The position numbers were made by a program, and so were the translations under genes. Source: Caldithrix sp. (GTDB lineage: Bacteria; KSB1; UBA2214; DYKH01). From it: 64,000 nt of DNA. Location: positions 6,321 to 70,320 of the forward strand of contig DYKH01000010.1 of NCBI GenBank assembly GCA_020722685.1, written 5' to 3'. A model generated the notes under the pieces. It made no database searches. It saw only the letters and a program-made list of their open reading frames with translations, and was not told the origin of the DNA. Positions 25,948 to 35,286 of this stretch are shown here, piece by piece. The stretch's first letter is position 1; each line of letters starts with the position of its first letter.

Positions 25948-28900
25948 TCATTTTATCACCGCAAACTTGCCGCGGGAAATACCCAAGTCGGGAGACTCCA
26001 CGACAAAGAAATACATCCCAAATGCCACCTCCGGTCCGTCCTCGGAAGTCAAATCCCACGGCTCGCGGCCGAAATCGTTGGCAGCATTGTGCTCAATCTC
26101 CTTCACCAGCCTCCCGCTGGCGGTAAAGATTTTTATGTTGCACTTGGGCGGCAGATTCACAAAATCCACCTTTCTCTGCTGGTACCCGGCGAGCTCATAG
26201 ATCGGCTCATAGCTGCTGGCAACGATATAGGGATCCGGGACCACGTAAATGTCCCGCATGTCTCGTTTCGCTTGCTCCTTCACCCACTGGCCGCCATCAA
26301 CCTTAAACCGAAACTTGTCGTGACGAGTCGGATTCCGTGTCGTTCGAAATTTATAAACGTCGCCGACCTTTGGAGCTATTACAGGGTTCAAAGAATCGAA
26401 TAGATTCTTCACAAACCGAATCTGCCAGGAAGCGTGGTATTTGCCCTTTTCATGTTTGGGAAACATGATGGTGATTCGGGTGCTATCCCAAATTTGACCT
26501 TCCATTTCCTGCTTTTCTTCCGGAGAGATGGTGCGTTTGTCTTTGTCGTAAACAACCGTCACTTTCATCCGATGAGGTTTGGTAGGATCCGTCACGTTCC
26601 AGGTGGTAAAGTTCAAAGGGTATGCGGGAATCAACTGGGCTGAAGGAGTATAAGAGGTATCAACTCCCTTGTGATCCTCAACCCGGAACTCGATATCGAA
26701 TGGGGTCGCCACGGCTGCTCCTGTGAGCTCAATGGCCTGAACTCTAATGTTGGACTCTGTGTTTGTGGACCATCTTTTCCATTCGTTTGTTTCGCGGCCA
26801 TATTCATTCACCTTTACTATTTCGATTCCCCGATCTTGGTCAGCCTCCGTTCCGCCCGTTGAATATGCGCTTTTCCAGTTTAGCTCATAGTGAATGCCCT
26901 CAAAGATGCTCTTTTCCAGCTCGCCAAACACCTTTTGAGTGAATTCATAGTTGCCGCTGTATTGATAGTTGAACATGGTATCGCCAGTGGTGATATTTCT
27001 ACACGTGATACCCGTGGTGTTGCCCCATTCATAGTCCGGCGAGAGTTTATCGAGATAATGGTCATCATTGAATGTCAATTCGTACTCATGGCCCAGCTTA
27101 ACGTGATTCTTGTTGAACACGTCAATATTCCAAGTACCGCCGCGCGCGACTCCACTCAGATGTTGGATGTTGAGAGAATCGACAAACGGATTGGTGTATC
27201 CGGCCGCCGGCTCTGTTGGAATGCAGACAGCCGTGTTACGATCTCGGTAGACAACCTCTCCCAACTGGTTAACGGTAATGTTAAAAGGAGATTCACTGGG
27301 CATGGCATCTATATCATAGTCCTCGGTGATGAGGCCCCTCTCATAGAAATTTTCCCCATTGCCGGCATCAATGGCGGTGACGGCATAATAGTAGGTTCTG
27401 CCGTTTTCAACCAAGGTGTCTTTGAAGGAGTGTCGCAAGCCGGTGTCCTTACCCATGTCGTAATGCACACCAAGGGTTGGGAAGGGCACCGGATGGGCTC
27501 CCTTTAGCCCATCAGCTTTATCATAGATGGCGACGGGCTCGAACAGCAGCACATTGCCAAAAGCGTCCGAGATCGTCTTGATGTCCAAGAATTTCGGGTC
27601 CGTGCTTTTATAAACGCGATAGCCGTTAAAATCATAGCCAAAAAATGGATCTTTGGAATTTTCAGCATCAGTGTCCCAGTACAACTGCACCTTTCGATCC
27701 TCAACGTTTGATATGAGGGTGGGCTGTAACGGCGGCGTAAGAAATCTGTAATTGTTGTCATAGATGCTTTGCATGGTCGCCTTGTTGCGAATCGCGTCGT
27801 CTTGGTCTTCGCCCATCAGCATGGCGATAGTGAATCGCTGCCATTCCATCCGCTCGAATTTTACCGCTCGGGCGCCAAAGGTGAATACAATGTCCTCATC
27901 CGTCTCTTGAACCTCAAACCAGTCGTCCTTGATCATATATTTATTCCAGAAGAACTTGTCGTCTTCCAAATTTCGATTCTTCTCGAATTCGTAAACATAC
28001 GCAATCTTCAAACCAGCTTGGTCAGCCTCATCGATATCGGTCAGATCAAAGTTCGGCTCTCCGAGGTCCATTCTCCCGTTACATTCGCTGCCGTCAGGAT
28101 CGGGCCCGGTCCAGCCATTCTCATCTGCTCCGATACCGTCCGTCCCGCGATCGTCGTTGATGGGTTCCATGTCCAATTTGTCGTTCATATTCTTATCTTC
28201 ACCCGGATCGAGCGCGCCATTCAAATTCAAATCTTCGGTATCCCAGACGCCATTTCCCTCTGTATCATCCAAATCCGGCCCTTTATACTTTGCATCGCCT
28301 GGCGCCAACTTGTCCAATCCGATATCCTCGTACCCTTCCCAATCACGATCGTTGTCGATTCCATCTTCCATCGACTCGTCGACCAGAGAATCGGCGTCAT
28401 CGTCCAAAAAATTATAGTTGATTCCCGGGCTCTCAAGGAACGCAAAAGCAAAGGTTCCGATCTTTTTGTAGGTCGACAACTGCTCCGGAAATTTGTGCCA
28501 TTGATAGAGAATATCAAAATCCAGCCTGCCGCCCTCGCCGGCATAGTCATAGGTCGCTTTGATATAGTTGGCCGTATTGTACGAGCTCTGACCGACGTTG
28601 GCATCGCACCACATGCCTGTAATCACTTGGCTCAACACGTAGTCGCTATAGTTTCTGACGCGGTAAACGGACACCAATATGTCCTCAGCCAAAGGATGAT
28701 ACCAGGCATAAGTCCTTCCCTCCACTTCCATACCAAGCCCGGCTATTCCGACGTCGTCGTGCCAATCTCGCGTGTCTGGAGTGCCGTCCGGGTTTTTCAT
28801 CGGCCAGTACTTACCGTCATAAAAGTCATTGAGCCGGTCGTTTTCGTGATCATCCATACGATACAAGGTTTCCTGATCGGCGATCGGACCCGCCTTGTAT

Positions 28901-29661
28901 TCTCCGTTCCATTTCCCTTGCCGCAATCCAGCTCGGATGGTTCTGGGAGGACGCCCATAATAAGGCCGGTCATCACCGATATAAGAACCGCCAGGCCAGA
29001 ATTCCGGCCAGGTACGCTTATCCGTGCTGATGGCCATACTCTTTAGAATACTTTCCGGCGGGTTCAGATTGAAATCGACCACTCCGTTAAAGTTTACGTC
29101 CTCAGCAGGCGATAATTCTCCATCTCCATCAATGTCTTCATTGATTCCCCAAATGTATCCGTATTGACCATCGTTATAGAATCCCGGCACCGGTGCCCAA
29201 ACCTGTTGATGCGTGGCGTCCTTGGAAAGCTGTGGGGGTGTCCAGACGCTGACGTGATAAAAATACGAGTCGGTCACGATGGGAAGCTGTTTTCCGTCCC
29301 ACCGTTCCGGAATGACTTTGTCCCTATAGGCGGACATGTCGGTCACCTGGCTGGCAATGTAGAAATTGGCTTTGCCGACATAAGTATTACCCTGGCTGCC
29401 GGGCCATTGCATGCCGTGACCCGGAGATAGAGCCGCATCGGTCAAGTTGCCCACGTTCCAGATCGGACAATAGATGAGGTTCCTGTCAAATAGCCCTCGA
29501 GCCCAAAAGCGCGCCCAATGCATGGGATGGGTATCAAATTGAGTGCCCGAAAGCGGCTGTTGGGCATAGGTCATATCGACAAGGGCAGAGAAAAACAGCA
29601 GAAATAAAAGAAGAGAAAATACGCTGCTCCTCTTGATGATTTTACTTGGCAAGGATGGCAT
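25948..29661 (-). CDS. Large exported acidic surface protein (1237 residues)
   Basis: The family is not recognised beyond its type. A signal peptide (residues 1-34, LLLFLLFFSALVDMTYAQ) is followed by a domain rich in Trp, Tyr and Pro. An acidic Asp/Asn stretch spans about 415-545 (DDDADSLVDESMEDGIDND, NLNGALDPGEDKNMND), resembling calcium-binding thrombospondin-3 or dockerin loops. FN3-like segments follow (about 650-780: 'PTLISNVEDRKVQLYWD', 'GRTYYYAVTAIDAGN'). The C-terminus is a variant sorting module (NIKIFTASGRLVKEIEH ... FGMYFFVVES) that lacks the NPFN motif. GGAG lies nine bases upstream of the ATG. It is 56 bp downstream of the PorV/PorQ gene and probably co-transcribed with it and the TonB receptor. 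Confidence 0.72.
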   Translation of the reverse strand: MPSLPSKIIKRSSVFSLLLFLLFFSALVDMTYAQQPLSGTQFDTHPMHWARFWARGLFDRNLIYCPIWNVGNLTDAALSPGHGMQWPGSQGNTYVGKANFYIASQVTDMSAYRDKVIPERWDGKQLPIVTDSYFYHVSVWTPPQLSKDATHQQVWAPVPGFYNDGQYGYIWGINEDIDGDGELSPAEDVNFNGVVDFNLNPPESILKSMAISTDKRTWPEFWPGGSYIGDDRPYYGRPPRTIRAGLRQGKWNGEYKAGPIADQETLYRMDDHENDRLNDFYDGKYWPMKNPDGTPDTRDWHDDVGIAGLGMEVEGRTYAWYHPLAEDILVSVYRVRNYSDYVLSQVITGMWCDANVGQSSYNTANYIKATYDYAGEGGRLDFDILYQWHKFPEQLSTYKKIGTFAFAFLESPGINYNFLDDDADSLVDESMEDGIDNDRDWEGYEDIGLDKLAPGDAKYKGPDLDDTEGNGVWDTEDLNLNGALDPGEDKNMNDKLDMEPINDDRGTDGIGADENGWTGPDPDGSECNGRMDLGEPNFDLTDIDEADQAGLKIAYVYEFEKNRNLEDDKFFWNKYMIKDDWFEVQETDEDIVFTFGARAVKFERMEWQRFTIAMLMGEDQDDAIRNKATMQSIYDNNYRFLTPPLQPTLISNVEDRKVQLYWDTDAENSKDPFFGYDFNGYRVYKSTDPKFLDIKTISDAFGNVLLFEPVAIYDKADGLKGAHPVPFPTLGVHYDMGKDTGLRHSFKDTLVENGRTYYYAVTAIDAGNGENFYERGLITEDYDIDAMPSESPFNITVNQLGEVVYRDRNTAVCIPTEPAAGYTNPFVDSLNIQHLSGVARGGTWNIDVFNKNHVKLGHEYELTFNDDHYLDKLSPDYEWGNTTGITCRNITTGDTMFNYQYSGNYEFTQKVFGELEKSIFEGIHYELNWKSAYSTGGTEADQDRGIEIVKVNEYGRETNEWKRWSTNTESNIRVQAIELTGAAVATPFDIEFRVEDHKGVDTSYTPSAQLIPAYPLNFTTWNVTDPTKPHRMKVTVVYDKDKRTISPEEKQEMEGQIWDSTRITIMFPKHEKGKYHASWQIRFVKNLFDSLNPVIAPKVGDVYKFRTTRNPTRHDKFRFKVDGGQWVKEQAKRDMRDIYVVPDPYIVASSYEPIYELAGYQQRKVDFVNLPPKCNIKIFTASGRLVKEIEHNAANDFGREPWDLTSEDGPEVAFGMYFFVVESPDLGISRGKFAVIK

Positions 29662-29717
29662 CAGAAATCTCCAATCTCAATTCTTTTCTATTACCTTCGA
29701 GAGTTGTTTGGCTTGTT

Positions 29718-30803
29718 TCAAAAAGCACTGATTCCAATGGTATATCTGTTAACGGATGCAAGAACGCTCCAATCCGACCAGGCGTAGTCAAGTGTTAGAG
29801 TCGCGGTGCCCAGAATTTTGTAGGCAAACCCCGCTCCCAGGGTTAGGCCGTCGGCTGCATAGTCGGCGAAGAGCGAGTGATAGCCCGCCCTCAGGTAAAA
29901 CAGCTTTAGCAGCTTGGCTTCCATCCCTACGTCCAAAGTCTCCACGTCATTGCTTGGATGATTGACATTGGTGGCGAGCAGCAATGAGTTGTATGAATTG
30001 AAATCTAACGTATAGGCCAAGCCAAAGCGAAACAGCAGAGGTAAAGGATACGTTTCCGTCGCCAGTTGTATGGCGACATTATCATTATTATAGTACTTGT
30101 CTTTGCGTCCATCGATGTCCGAGACACGGGTCAAGTCTCTCCCGGAAAGGCCGAATTCCGGGCCCAAGTTGCTGATGGTTCCTCCCAGTCGCAAACCTTT
30201 CAGTGGTGTATCGAAGAGAATGGACAAATCCGTGGCGATCGCCGAGCCTTTGACGTGCCAAATGTTTTCCTGGAAATATTTCACGCCGAGGCCGACGGAA
30301 ACCCGGTCGGTAATGCTGAGTGCCCAATACAAACCGGCCACCAGATCGGAAGCGGAGTAATATTCGCCGGTCCCTTCCGGGCGAAATACGGTTCTGACCG
30401 GGTTGGATCCATAATCGAGCATCGCCAGGTGAAAGCCAAGCGAGGAGTTCAACATCGCTAGTGGCAGCACCAAGTCCACATTGTGAAGTTTTGTGTCGAT
30501 AAACCATTCCGTTTGCGATGCCTGCAAGGATATGGATTTTATTCTGGCGATTCCGGCAGGATTCCAATACAGTGCAGAGGGATCGTCGGCCACTGCAACA
30601 AAGGCTCCGCCTAGCGCCTCTGCTCGGGCGCCGACGCCGATTTCGAGCATCGCCCCGGCGGAAGTGCCGCGCCGGCTCACGTCGGTGTCGTATTGCAGGT
30701 CACCCGGGTTGACCTGAGACATTGCCTGCTGTCCCCTAACCAAGCTGAACAAGACTGCCAGGAACAGCGTCAAGCGAATCGGTCTAATTATGCTACAAGC
30801 CAT
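29718..30803 (-). CDS. PorV/PorQ-family outer membrane protein
   Basis: A 361-residue outer membrane beta-barrel. A signal peptide (LFLAVLFSLVRGQQAMS) precedes the family hallmark GVGARAEALGGAFVAVADDPSALYWNPAGIA and a run of alternating barrel strands (SLGFHLAMLDYG, VSVGLGVKYFQENIW, LRLGGTISNLGPEFG), ending RYTIGISAF. In Bacteroidota PorV shuttles type IX secretion substrates to the cell surface and PorQ acts at the surface. In other phyla the family is often encoded beside large surface proteins. The ATG at 30803 with AAGGA nine bases upstream is preferred over a TTG two codons earlier. It starts 15 bp after the TonB receptor stop. Confidence 0.85.
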   Translation of the reverse strand: MACSIIRPIRLTLFLAVLFSLVRGQQAMSQVNPGDLQYDTDVSRRGTSAGAMLEIGVGARAEALGGAFVAVADDPSALYWNPAGIARIKSISLQASQTEWFIDTKLHNVDLVLPLAMLNSSLGFHLAMLDYGSNPVRTVFRPEGTGEYYSASDLVAGLYWALSITDRVSVGLGVKYFQENIWHVKGSAIATDLSILFDTPLKGLRLGGTISNLGPEFGLSGRDLTRVSDIDGRKDKYYNNDNVAIQLATETYPLPLLFRFGLAYTLDFNSYNSLLLATNVNHPSNDVETLDVGMEAKLLKLFYLRAGYHSLFADYAADGLTLGAGFAYKILGTATLTLDYAWSDWSVLASVNRYTIGISAF

Positions 30804-30818
30804 TGGCAAGATTCCTTA

Positions 30819-33725
30819 TTAGAATTCAAGTGATAATCCAAATTGAATGAGTCGGGGTCTCGAATAATCCGTTGGATCATAATCGGCTTCATTGCGGGTA
30901 AACTCGCCGACTTGTTCCAACCGATAGTATCGCTTCCTGGCGATTTCCGGCAGATAAGCGCTGGGACCGGCTCGCCCGGTAATGCTGTTAACACCGTTTT
31001 CGTTCAATTGATTGAAGACGTTGTACACATTGATAAATGCCCCAAACTTCATTCCGGATATTTGAATCGCCCGATAGATTTTCATGTCGACGTTCCATTG
31101 AAACGGCTTTCTTCCGGTGTTATCCCACCATCCACCCGGGATCTCGATGTTGGGATCGAGGGTAGACGGCGAATATGGCAATCCCGAGCCAAGCTGGCCA
31201 ATGAGACTCAGGTACAAATTCGGTCTTGGTCGCAGGCTGACCGTCCCATTCAAGGAATGCGTCTCATCCCAGCTCAGAAAGTCGATCCTTCGTGTCGCCA
31301 ACGTGTAAGCTCCGCGACCGGACCCCGATAGGATAGCGACGTCTCTGACCGCTTCGGCGCTTGAAGCAGTACCCTTTGCCACCATGTAGGTATAATCAAT
31401 GTTCGCATTCAACTTGCCGTTGAAACTGTTTTGGTTGAAGGCAATGGTGACGCCGGCAGCATTGCCGTACTCTTTGTTGATGTAGCGGTAAAAAGTCGTC
31501 GCATTGCTAAGGGTCAGGATTTCCAGCCCCAAGAGGTCGCGAATGTCTTTGTAGAAAACCGTCAGCTCCATTCCAAGCCCGTCCGATAGCTCTTGCTGCA
31601 GTCCCACCTCGTATTGGATGGTCTTTTCCGGCTTGAGATTGGGATTGCCGATGCTGGTGTTCATGATGCTGTATTGGTTGTAATGCGGCAACACCGGATT
31701 CTGGTACATCTTTTCAAAGCTTGGAGCTTGAAAAAAGTGGCCATACGATAAACGCATGGCGCCGCGATCGGAGATCGGAAAGGATAAGCCAAAACGGGGA
31801 CTCACTTGATACTTGGCTTTGGCTTTTATGTAATAGGCATCCGCACCTACAAACTCCGGATAGACCTTTGAATAGTCGGGACAGTATCGATCTCTGGGTC
31901 TAAAAACGTCCAACCTGACGCCGGCATTGAGAATGACTTCGTTCAAATTCAATTTTGTTTGCACGTATCCGGCCCCCTCTTGCGGACGACGGTGGTAATC
32001 CACATAGAACAAATGATCCGACAAACTGTCGGGGCTTGTCTGCCTCAATTGGATATTGCCAAACTCATAGTTCCGCGTTGCCTCCCGAAAAATCTCATAG
32101 GGGATTTCCCAACCCCGGATCTCATTACTGGTGTAAGGAAATTGCAGCATCTCATGTCCCAACACCTCTTTCAGGGGCGCGTTTTTATAGTGCAGATCGT
32201 AAGTTTTCGCTTCAAAACCCGATTTGACCTCGACGACTTTGTTAATCTGCCAGGTGATATCCCCATTCACCAAATGCATTGCCCGATCCTGGTAGTTCCG
32301 ATCCCAAGAGGAGATGCCGCCATAGTCATACCCGGTAATCTTGCCCGGATCCCAGGCATTCACTGCGGCGGTCTGGTACCGGGGATCGTTCGGATCCTCG
32401 AAGGCATAGTATTTACTGTGATTCTCTTGGTACGAGTAACGCAAATTATAATACAAGTTGGTATGCGGCGCATGAGTAAGAACCAGCATGTGAGTATTTC
32501 CATCATCGAACCAGTAGGGTAATCCGTCCGGGCAAAACCTCCAGCTTTGGGAATAGGACTTGCCCTTGCCCTTGCTTAAGAATAAATTATAGGCAAGCGT
32601 TACACTGGAAGTTGGCTGGTAGACGAATTTGGTGTTGATGCTGTATTTCTTGCTCCAGTTGATGGGCACGACTTTTCCATCGCCCGTATGCAGCGAATCC
32701 GGGATCGGAATGATGAGCGGATCAACCGGGTCATAGGTCGCCTCGTACCATTCTCGGAAAACCTCAATTTCCCATCCATCGTTCGGCATGTACCGTCGTT
32801 CACCATTTAGATAACCGTCGTTGTCAACCAGACGAGAGTTTAAAAAAACGCCCAGTCTTCCCAGCGACTTTGGAAAAGGGAGAGGACCGGAAAGAGAGAA
32901 TTTCACTTCCTTGTCCGTAAATGGATCATAGGAATTCAGTCCGATATACATAGGCTTATTCGGGGCATAATAGCCGCCGCTCAGAATGTCAATGGTACCG
33001 CTGTATCTCGCTTCCGGCAGTTTCGTCACAACGTTGATGATCCCGGATTGCGCCTGGCCGTATTCGGCATTGAAGGTTCCGGTTATCACCTGCAGCTCTT
33101 TGATAAAATTATTCTCGATGGACACATTGGAGCCGCCGCCCTGACTGAAAGTGTTCGTCACTGGAACGCCGTCGATCATATAAGCGACTTCTCTACTGCG
33201 CCCGCCGCGAAAATGCAACTCACCGCCGGAGCCGGCAACCACGCCCGCTTGCAATTGCACAATCTCTGCCAAGTTCGATACCGGCATGGCTTCGATCTCT
33301 TCCTGACGCACATAGGCAGCGGTGCTGGTGCGATCGAACTCCACGGGCGCGCGTCCGGCAACGATCGTTACCTCCTGGCCGGTGATGACCGTTTGCGATA
33401 GCTTGCAGTCCACTGTGGAAATGCGATCGCTAAATACCCGCACGTCGGTGATTCTCGTTGGGTCGTAGCCGATCATCTGCACCCGCAAGACGTAGGTTCC
33501 CGGCGGCACGTTTATCACCACGTACTTGCCGTCTGCGTCTGCGGCAGCACCCATATTGGTGTCTTCCAGGAAAATATTGGCGCCCGAAAGCGGTTCTCCG
33601 GTATTCTTGTCTTTGATCACTCCAGAAATCTTTCCCACCACTCCCGCAAACGTCAGACTGCTCAAAAGCAAGACAGCCGACAGAGCAACTGGAAACGTCA
33701 TTCTACTTGAGATAGTTGATCCCAC
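30819..33725 (-). CDS. TonB-dependent receptor with N-terminal carboxypeptidase-regulatory-like domain
   Basis: A 968-residue outer membrane receptor. A signal peptide (ends about residue 28) is followed by a carboxypeptidase-regulatory-like domain (about 30-110: ISGVIKDKNTGEPLSGANIF, GKYVVINVPPGTYVLRV). The plug domain covers about 115-225 (VSNLAEIVQLQAGVV, GGELHFRGGRSREVAYMIDG, FNAEYGQAQSGIINVVTK), and a 22-strand-type barrel runs to the C-terminal RPRLIQFGLSLEF. Such receptors import large substrates with energy from TonB/ExbBD, which is not in this window. The GTG at 33725 has GGAG seven bases upstream; an ATG eight codons later lacks one. It heads the run receptor, PorV, 1237-residue protein. 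The LacI gene upstream is the obvious regulator. Confidence 0.92.
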   Translation of the reverse strand: MGSTISSRMTFPVALSAVLLLSSLTFAGVVGKISGVIKDKNTGEPLSGANIFLEDTNMGAAADADGKYVVINVPPGTYVLRVQMIGYDPTRITDVRVFSDRISTVDCKLSQTVITGQEVTIVAGRAPVEFDRTSTAAYVRQEEIEAMPVSNLAEIVQLQAGVVAGSGGELHFRGGRSREVAYMIDGVPVTNTFSQGGGSNVSIENNFIKELQVITGTFNAEYGQAQSGIINVVTKLPEARYSGTIDILSGGYYAPNKPMYIGLNSYDPFTDKEVKFSLSGPLPFPKSLGRLGVFLNSRLVDNDGYLNGERRYMPNDGWEIEVFREWYEATYDPVDPLIIPIPDSLHTGDGKVVPINWSKKYSINTKFVYQPTSSVTLAYNLFLSKGKGKSYSQSWRFCPDGLPYWFDDGNTHMLVLTHAPHTNLYYNLRYSYQENHSKYYAFEDPNDPRYQTAAVNAWDPGKITGYDYGGISSWDRNYQDRAMHLVNGDITWQINKVVEVKSGFEAKTYDLHYKNAPLKEVLGHEMLQFPYTSNEIRGWEIPYEIFREATRNYEFGNIQLRQTSPDSLSDHLFYVDYHRRPQEGAGYVQTKLNLNEVILNAGVRLDVFRPRDRYCPDYSKVYPEFVGADAYYIKAKAKYQVSPRFGLSFPISDRGAMRLSYGHFFQAPSFEKMYQNPVLPHYNQYSIMNTSIGNPNLKPEKTIQYEVGLQQELSDGLGMELTVFYKDIRDLLGLEILTLSNATTFYRYINKEYGNAAGVTIAFNQNSFNGKLNANIDYTYMVAKGTASSAEAVRDVAILSGSGRGAYTLATRRIDFLSWDETHSLNGTVSLRPRPNLYLSLIGQLGSGLPYSPSTLDPNIEIPGGWWDNTGRKPFQWNVDMKIYRAIQISGMKFGAFINVYNVFNQLNENGVNSITGRAGPSAYLPEIARKRYYRLEQVGEFTRNEADYDPTDYSRPRLIQFGLSLEF

Positions 33726-33909
33726 GGTGCGGCTCCATTTTTTTGAAACGTTTTATGTTGATTCGGATTTTGCTGCGTAGTGATTTACGATCCCTTTGGC
33801 GATGCTTTACGAAAACCCTTCCATCAGCGCAAGTGGCAAAAAAGCGAATAGCTTGTGGGTTGCTCGGTTAGCTCGAGAATGAGGAAATCAAGTCCGCCAA
33901 TGTTATGCC

Positions 33910-34932
33910 CTATGCTGCAACGGTCACACTGTTGGTGGATTTGCGCTGATTTAGCTGAGTCTTAACCACGATTTTGGCATTCGGTCGGTTTTCTTTGGAT
34001 TGCATGTGTTCAAGCAAAACTGCAAATGCCTTCTTTCCCATTTCCTCCAGAGGATGTGAAATAGTTGTGAGGGGACAGATTAGATATGGAGAAAGAACGT
34101 TATCAACAAAGCCTATGATCGAAATATCGTCCGGGATGCGAAGTCCCCGGTCCAAGATGGCCTTGATGGCGCCGATACTGATGGTATTGCCGGAAAGGAG
34201 CAGTGCAGTCGGAGGATCTGGGAGGTCCAGCAGCTTTTGTACCCCCGCATACCCGCTTTCAAAGGTAAAACTTTCGCCAGAGATCAGGTCAGTTCCATCG
34301 CAAAGGCCGAATTCTTTTACGGCTTTTTTGTATCCTTCTAATCTTTTCCGAATCGTGTAGATATTGTGTCGGCCGCTCAAAAAGCCGATGCGGCGATGAC
34401 CTAACTTTGTCAGATAAGCCATGGCATTGAAGGCCGCTTCTTCATTGTCGCCAATGACAAAGTTGGTTTCCAAGTCCTCGAAGCAGCGATCAATAAGTAC
34501 AAATGGGAACCTTCGATTCTTCAGCTCACGGATGTGCTGATCCGTGTCCTGAACTGGAGCGATGATGAGTCCGTCGATTCCGCGGCTGACCAAATTGTTT
34601 ACGAAACGGATTTCTTTTTCCTGATCTTCGTTGGTATTGCAGACCACCAGAGTATACCCCGCCTGATAACTCTCCGCTTCGATGGCGCGGGCGATTTCTG
34701 CAAAAAAGGAGTTGGAAATGTCAGGTATGATAAGGCCGATGGTGTTGCTTTTTTTCAAACGAAGTGCGCGCGCCATCTGGTCGGGCTGGTAGTTCAGCTC
34801 TTTCGCAGCGTCGAGAATGCGCTTACGCGTCTCGCTTGCAATGGGCAAATTTTCTTTTCCCCTTAGAACTCTGGATACCGTTGAAGTATGTACGCCCGCT
34901 AAGGCCGCAACATCCCTAAGAGTCGCCGACAT
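33910..34932 (-). CDS. LacI-family transcriptional regulator
   Basis: A 340-residue DNA-binding repressor. The helix-turn-helix is TLRDVAALAGVHTSTVSRVL (residues 4-23), the hinge is YQPDQMARALRLKKS, and a periplasmic-binding-protein-like sensor domain starts TIGLIIPDISNSFFAEI. It continues with GIDGLIIAPVQDTD, GHRRIGFLSGRH and PTALLLSGNTISIGAIKAI. The family usually senses a sugar or sugar phosphate. The ATG at 34932 is chosen because it gives the normal family N-terminus. A start at 35001 would place the palindrome at 34972-34983 inside the gene. It lies 184 bp upstream of the TonB receptor on the same strand. The ligand cannot be told. Confidence 0.92.
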   Translation of the reverse strand: MSATLRDVAALAGVHTSTVSRVLRGKENLPIASETRKRILDAAKELNYQPDQMARALRLKKSNTIGLIIPDISNSFFAEIARAIEAESYQAGYTLVVCNTNEDQEKEIRFVNNLVSRGIDGLIIAPVQDTDQHIRELKNRRFPFVLIDRCFEDLETNFVIGDNEEAAFNAMAYLTKLGHRRIGFLSGRHNIYTIRKRLEGYKKAVKEFGLCDGTDLISGESFTFESGYAGVQKLLDLPDPPTALLLSGNTISIGAIKAILDRGLRIPDDISIIGFVDNVLSPYLICPLTTISHPLEEMGKKAFAVLLEHMQSKENRPNAKIVVKTQLNQRKSTNSVTVAA

Positions 34933-34971
34933 AATAGTGGCTCTGCTTTGGTTGGTCTGATTCCGGTTAAC

Positions 34972-34983
34972 GCAATCGTTTGC
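34972..34983. promoter_or_regulatory. Probable LacI-family operator (autoregulatory)
   Basis: GCAATCGTTTGC is a CG-centred palindrome with arms GCAA/TTGC. On the complement, in context, it reads TGCAAACGATTGCG, close to the TGnAAnCGnTnnCA consensus bound by many LacI-family proteins. It lies 40 bp upstream of the LacI start. Autoregulation is inferred from position. Confidence 0.5.
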
Positions 34984-35228
34984 ATCAAACGTTGGCGGCA
35001 ATAAGGAAATTATTACAAAATGTCAAGCACTTTTTGGAATTCTTTCAAGAAATTTTTAAAAGCGCTCCATGAAATGCCGCTTATCGCGGCACTCAGAACC
35101 GCCTGACCAGCTTTCAGGGGAAATTATGGACGTGGGTTGACTCTGATATTTGAAATGGATTTGGACGCGGTCAGAAACTCATGGCCGCCGATGTGGGAGC
35201 TACGATGCCCGGAAGGGTAGATGACGAT

Positions 35229-35272
35229 CACAAAAAACGAGCCTGAAAGGCCGAAGTGCCGTTGTAACGGCA
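35229..35272 (-). terminator. Probable terminator of the SGNH-like gene
   Basis: On the minus strand, 14 bp after the stop at 35287, a perfect hairpin TGCCGTT-AC-AACGGCA is followed by a smaller GCCT-TTC-AGGC hairpin and then TCGTTTTTT. Confidence 0.6.
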
Positions 35273-35286
35273 GGCAGAACTTCACC

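Larger units (their letters stand above)
34933..35286. other. Promoter and terminator region between the SGNH-like gene and the LacI gene
   Basis: 354 bp. The left end carries the LacI-type palindrome (34972-34983). A small hairpin TGCCGC-TTATC-GCGGCA is at 35075-35091. The right end holds the terminator of the SGNH-like gene (35229-35272). The LacI promoter presumably lies near 34980-35060, which is AT-rich. Confidence 0.5.

Noticed and set aside
27769..29046. 425-codon plus-strand open frame opposite the large surface protein
   Set aside because: Antisense shadow; composition rich in Ile/Val/His from reversed acidic codons, no family match, and no ribosome-binding site.
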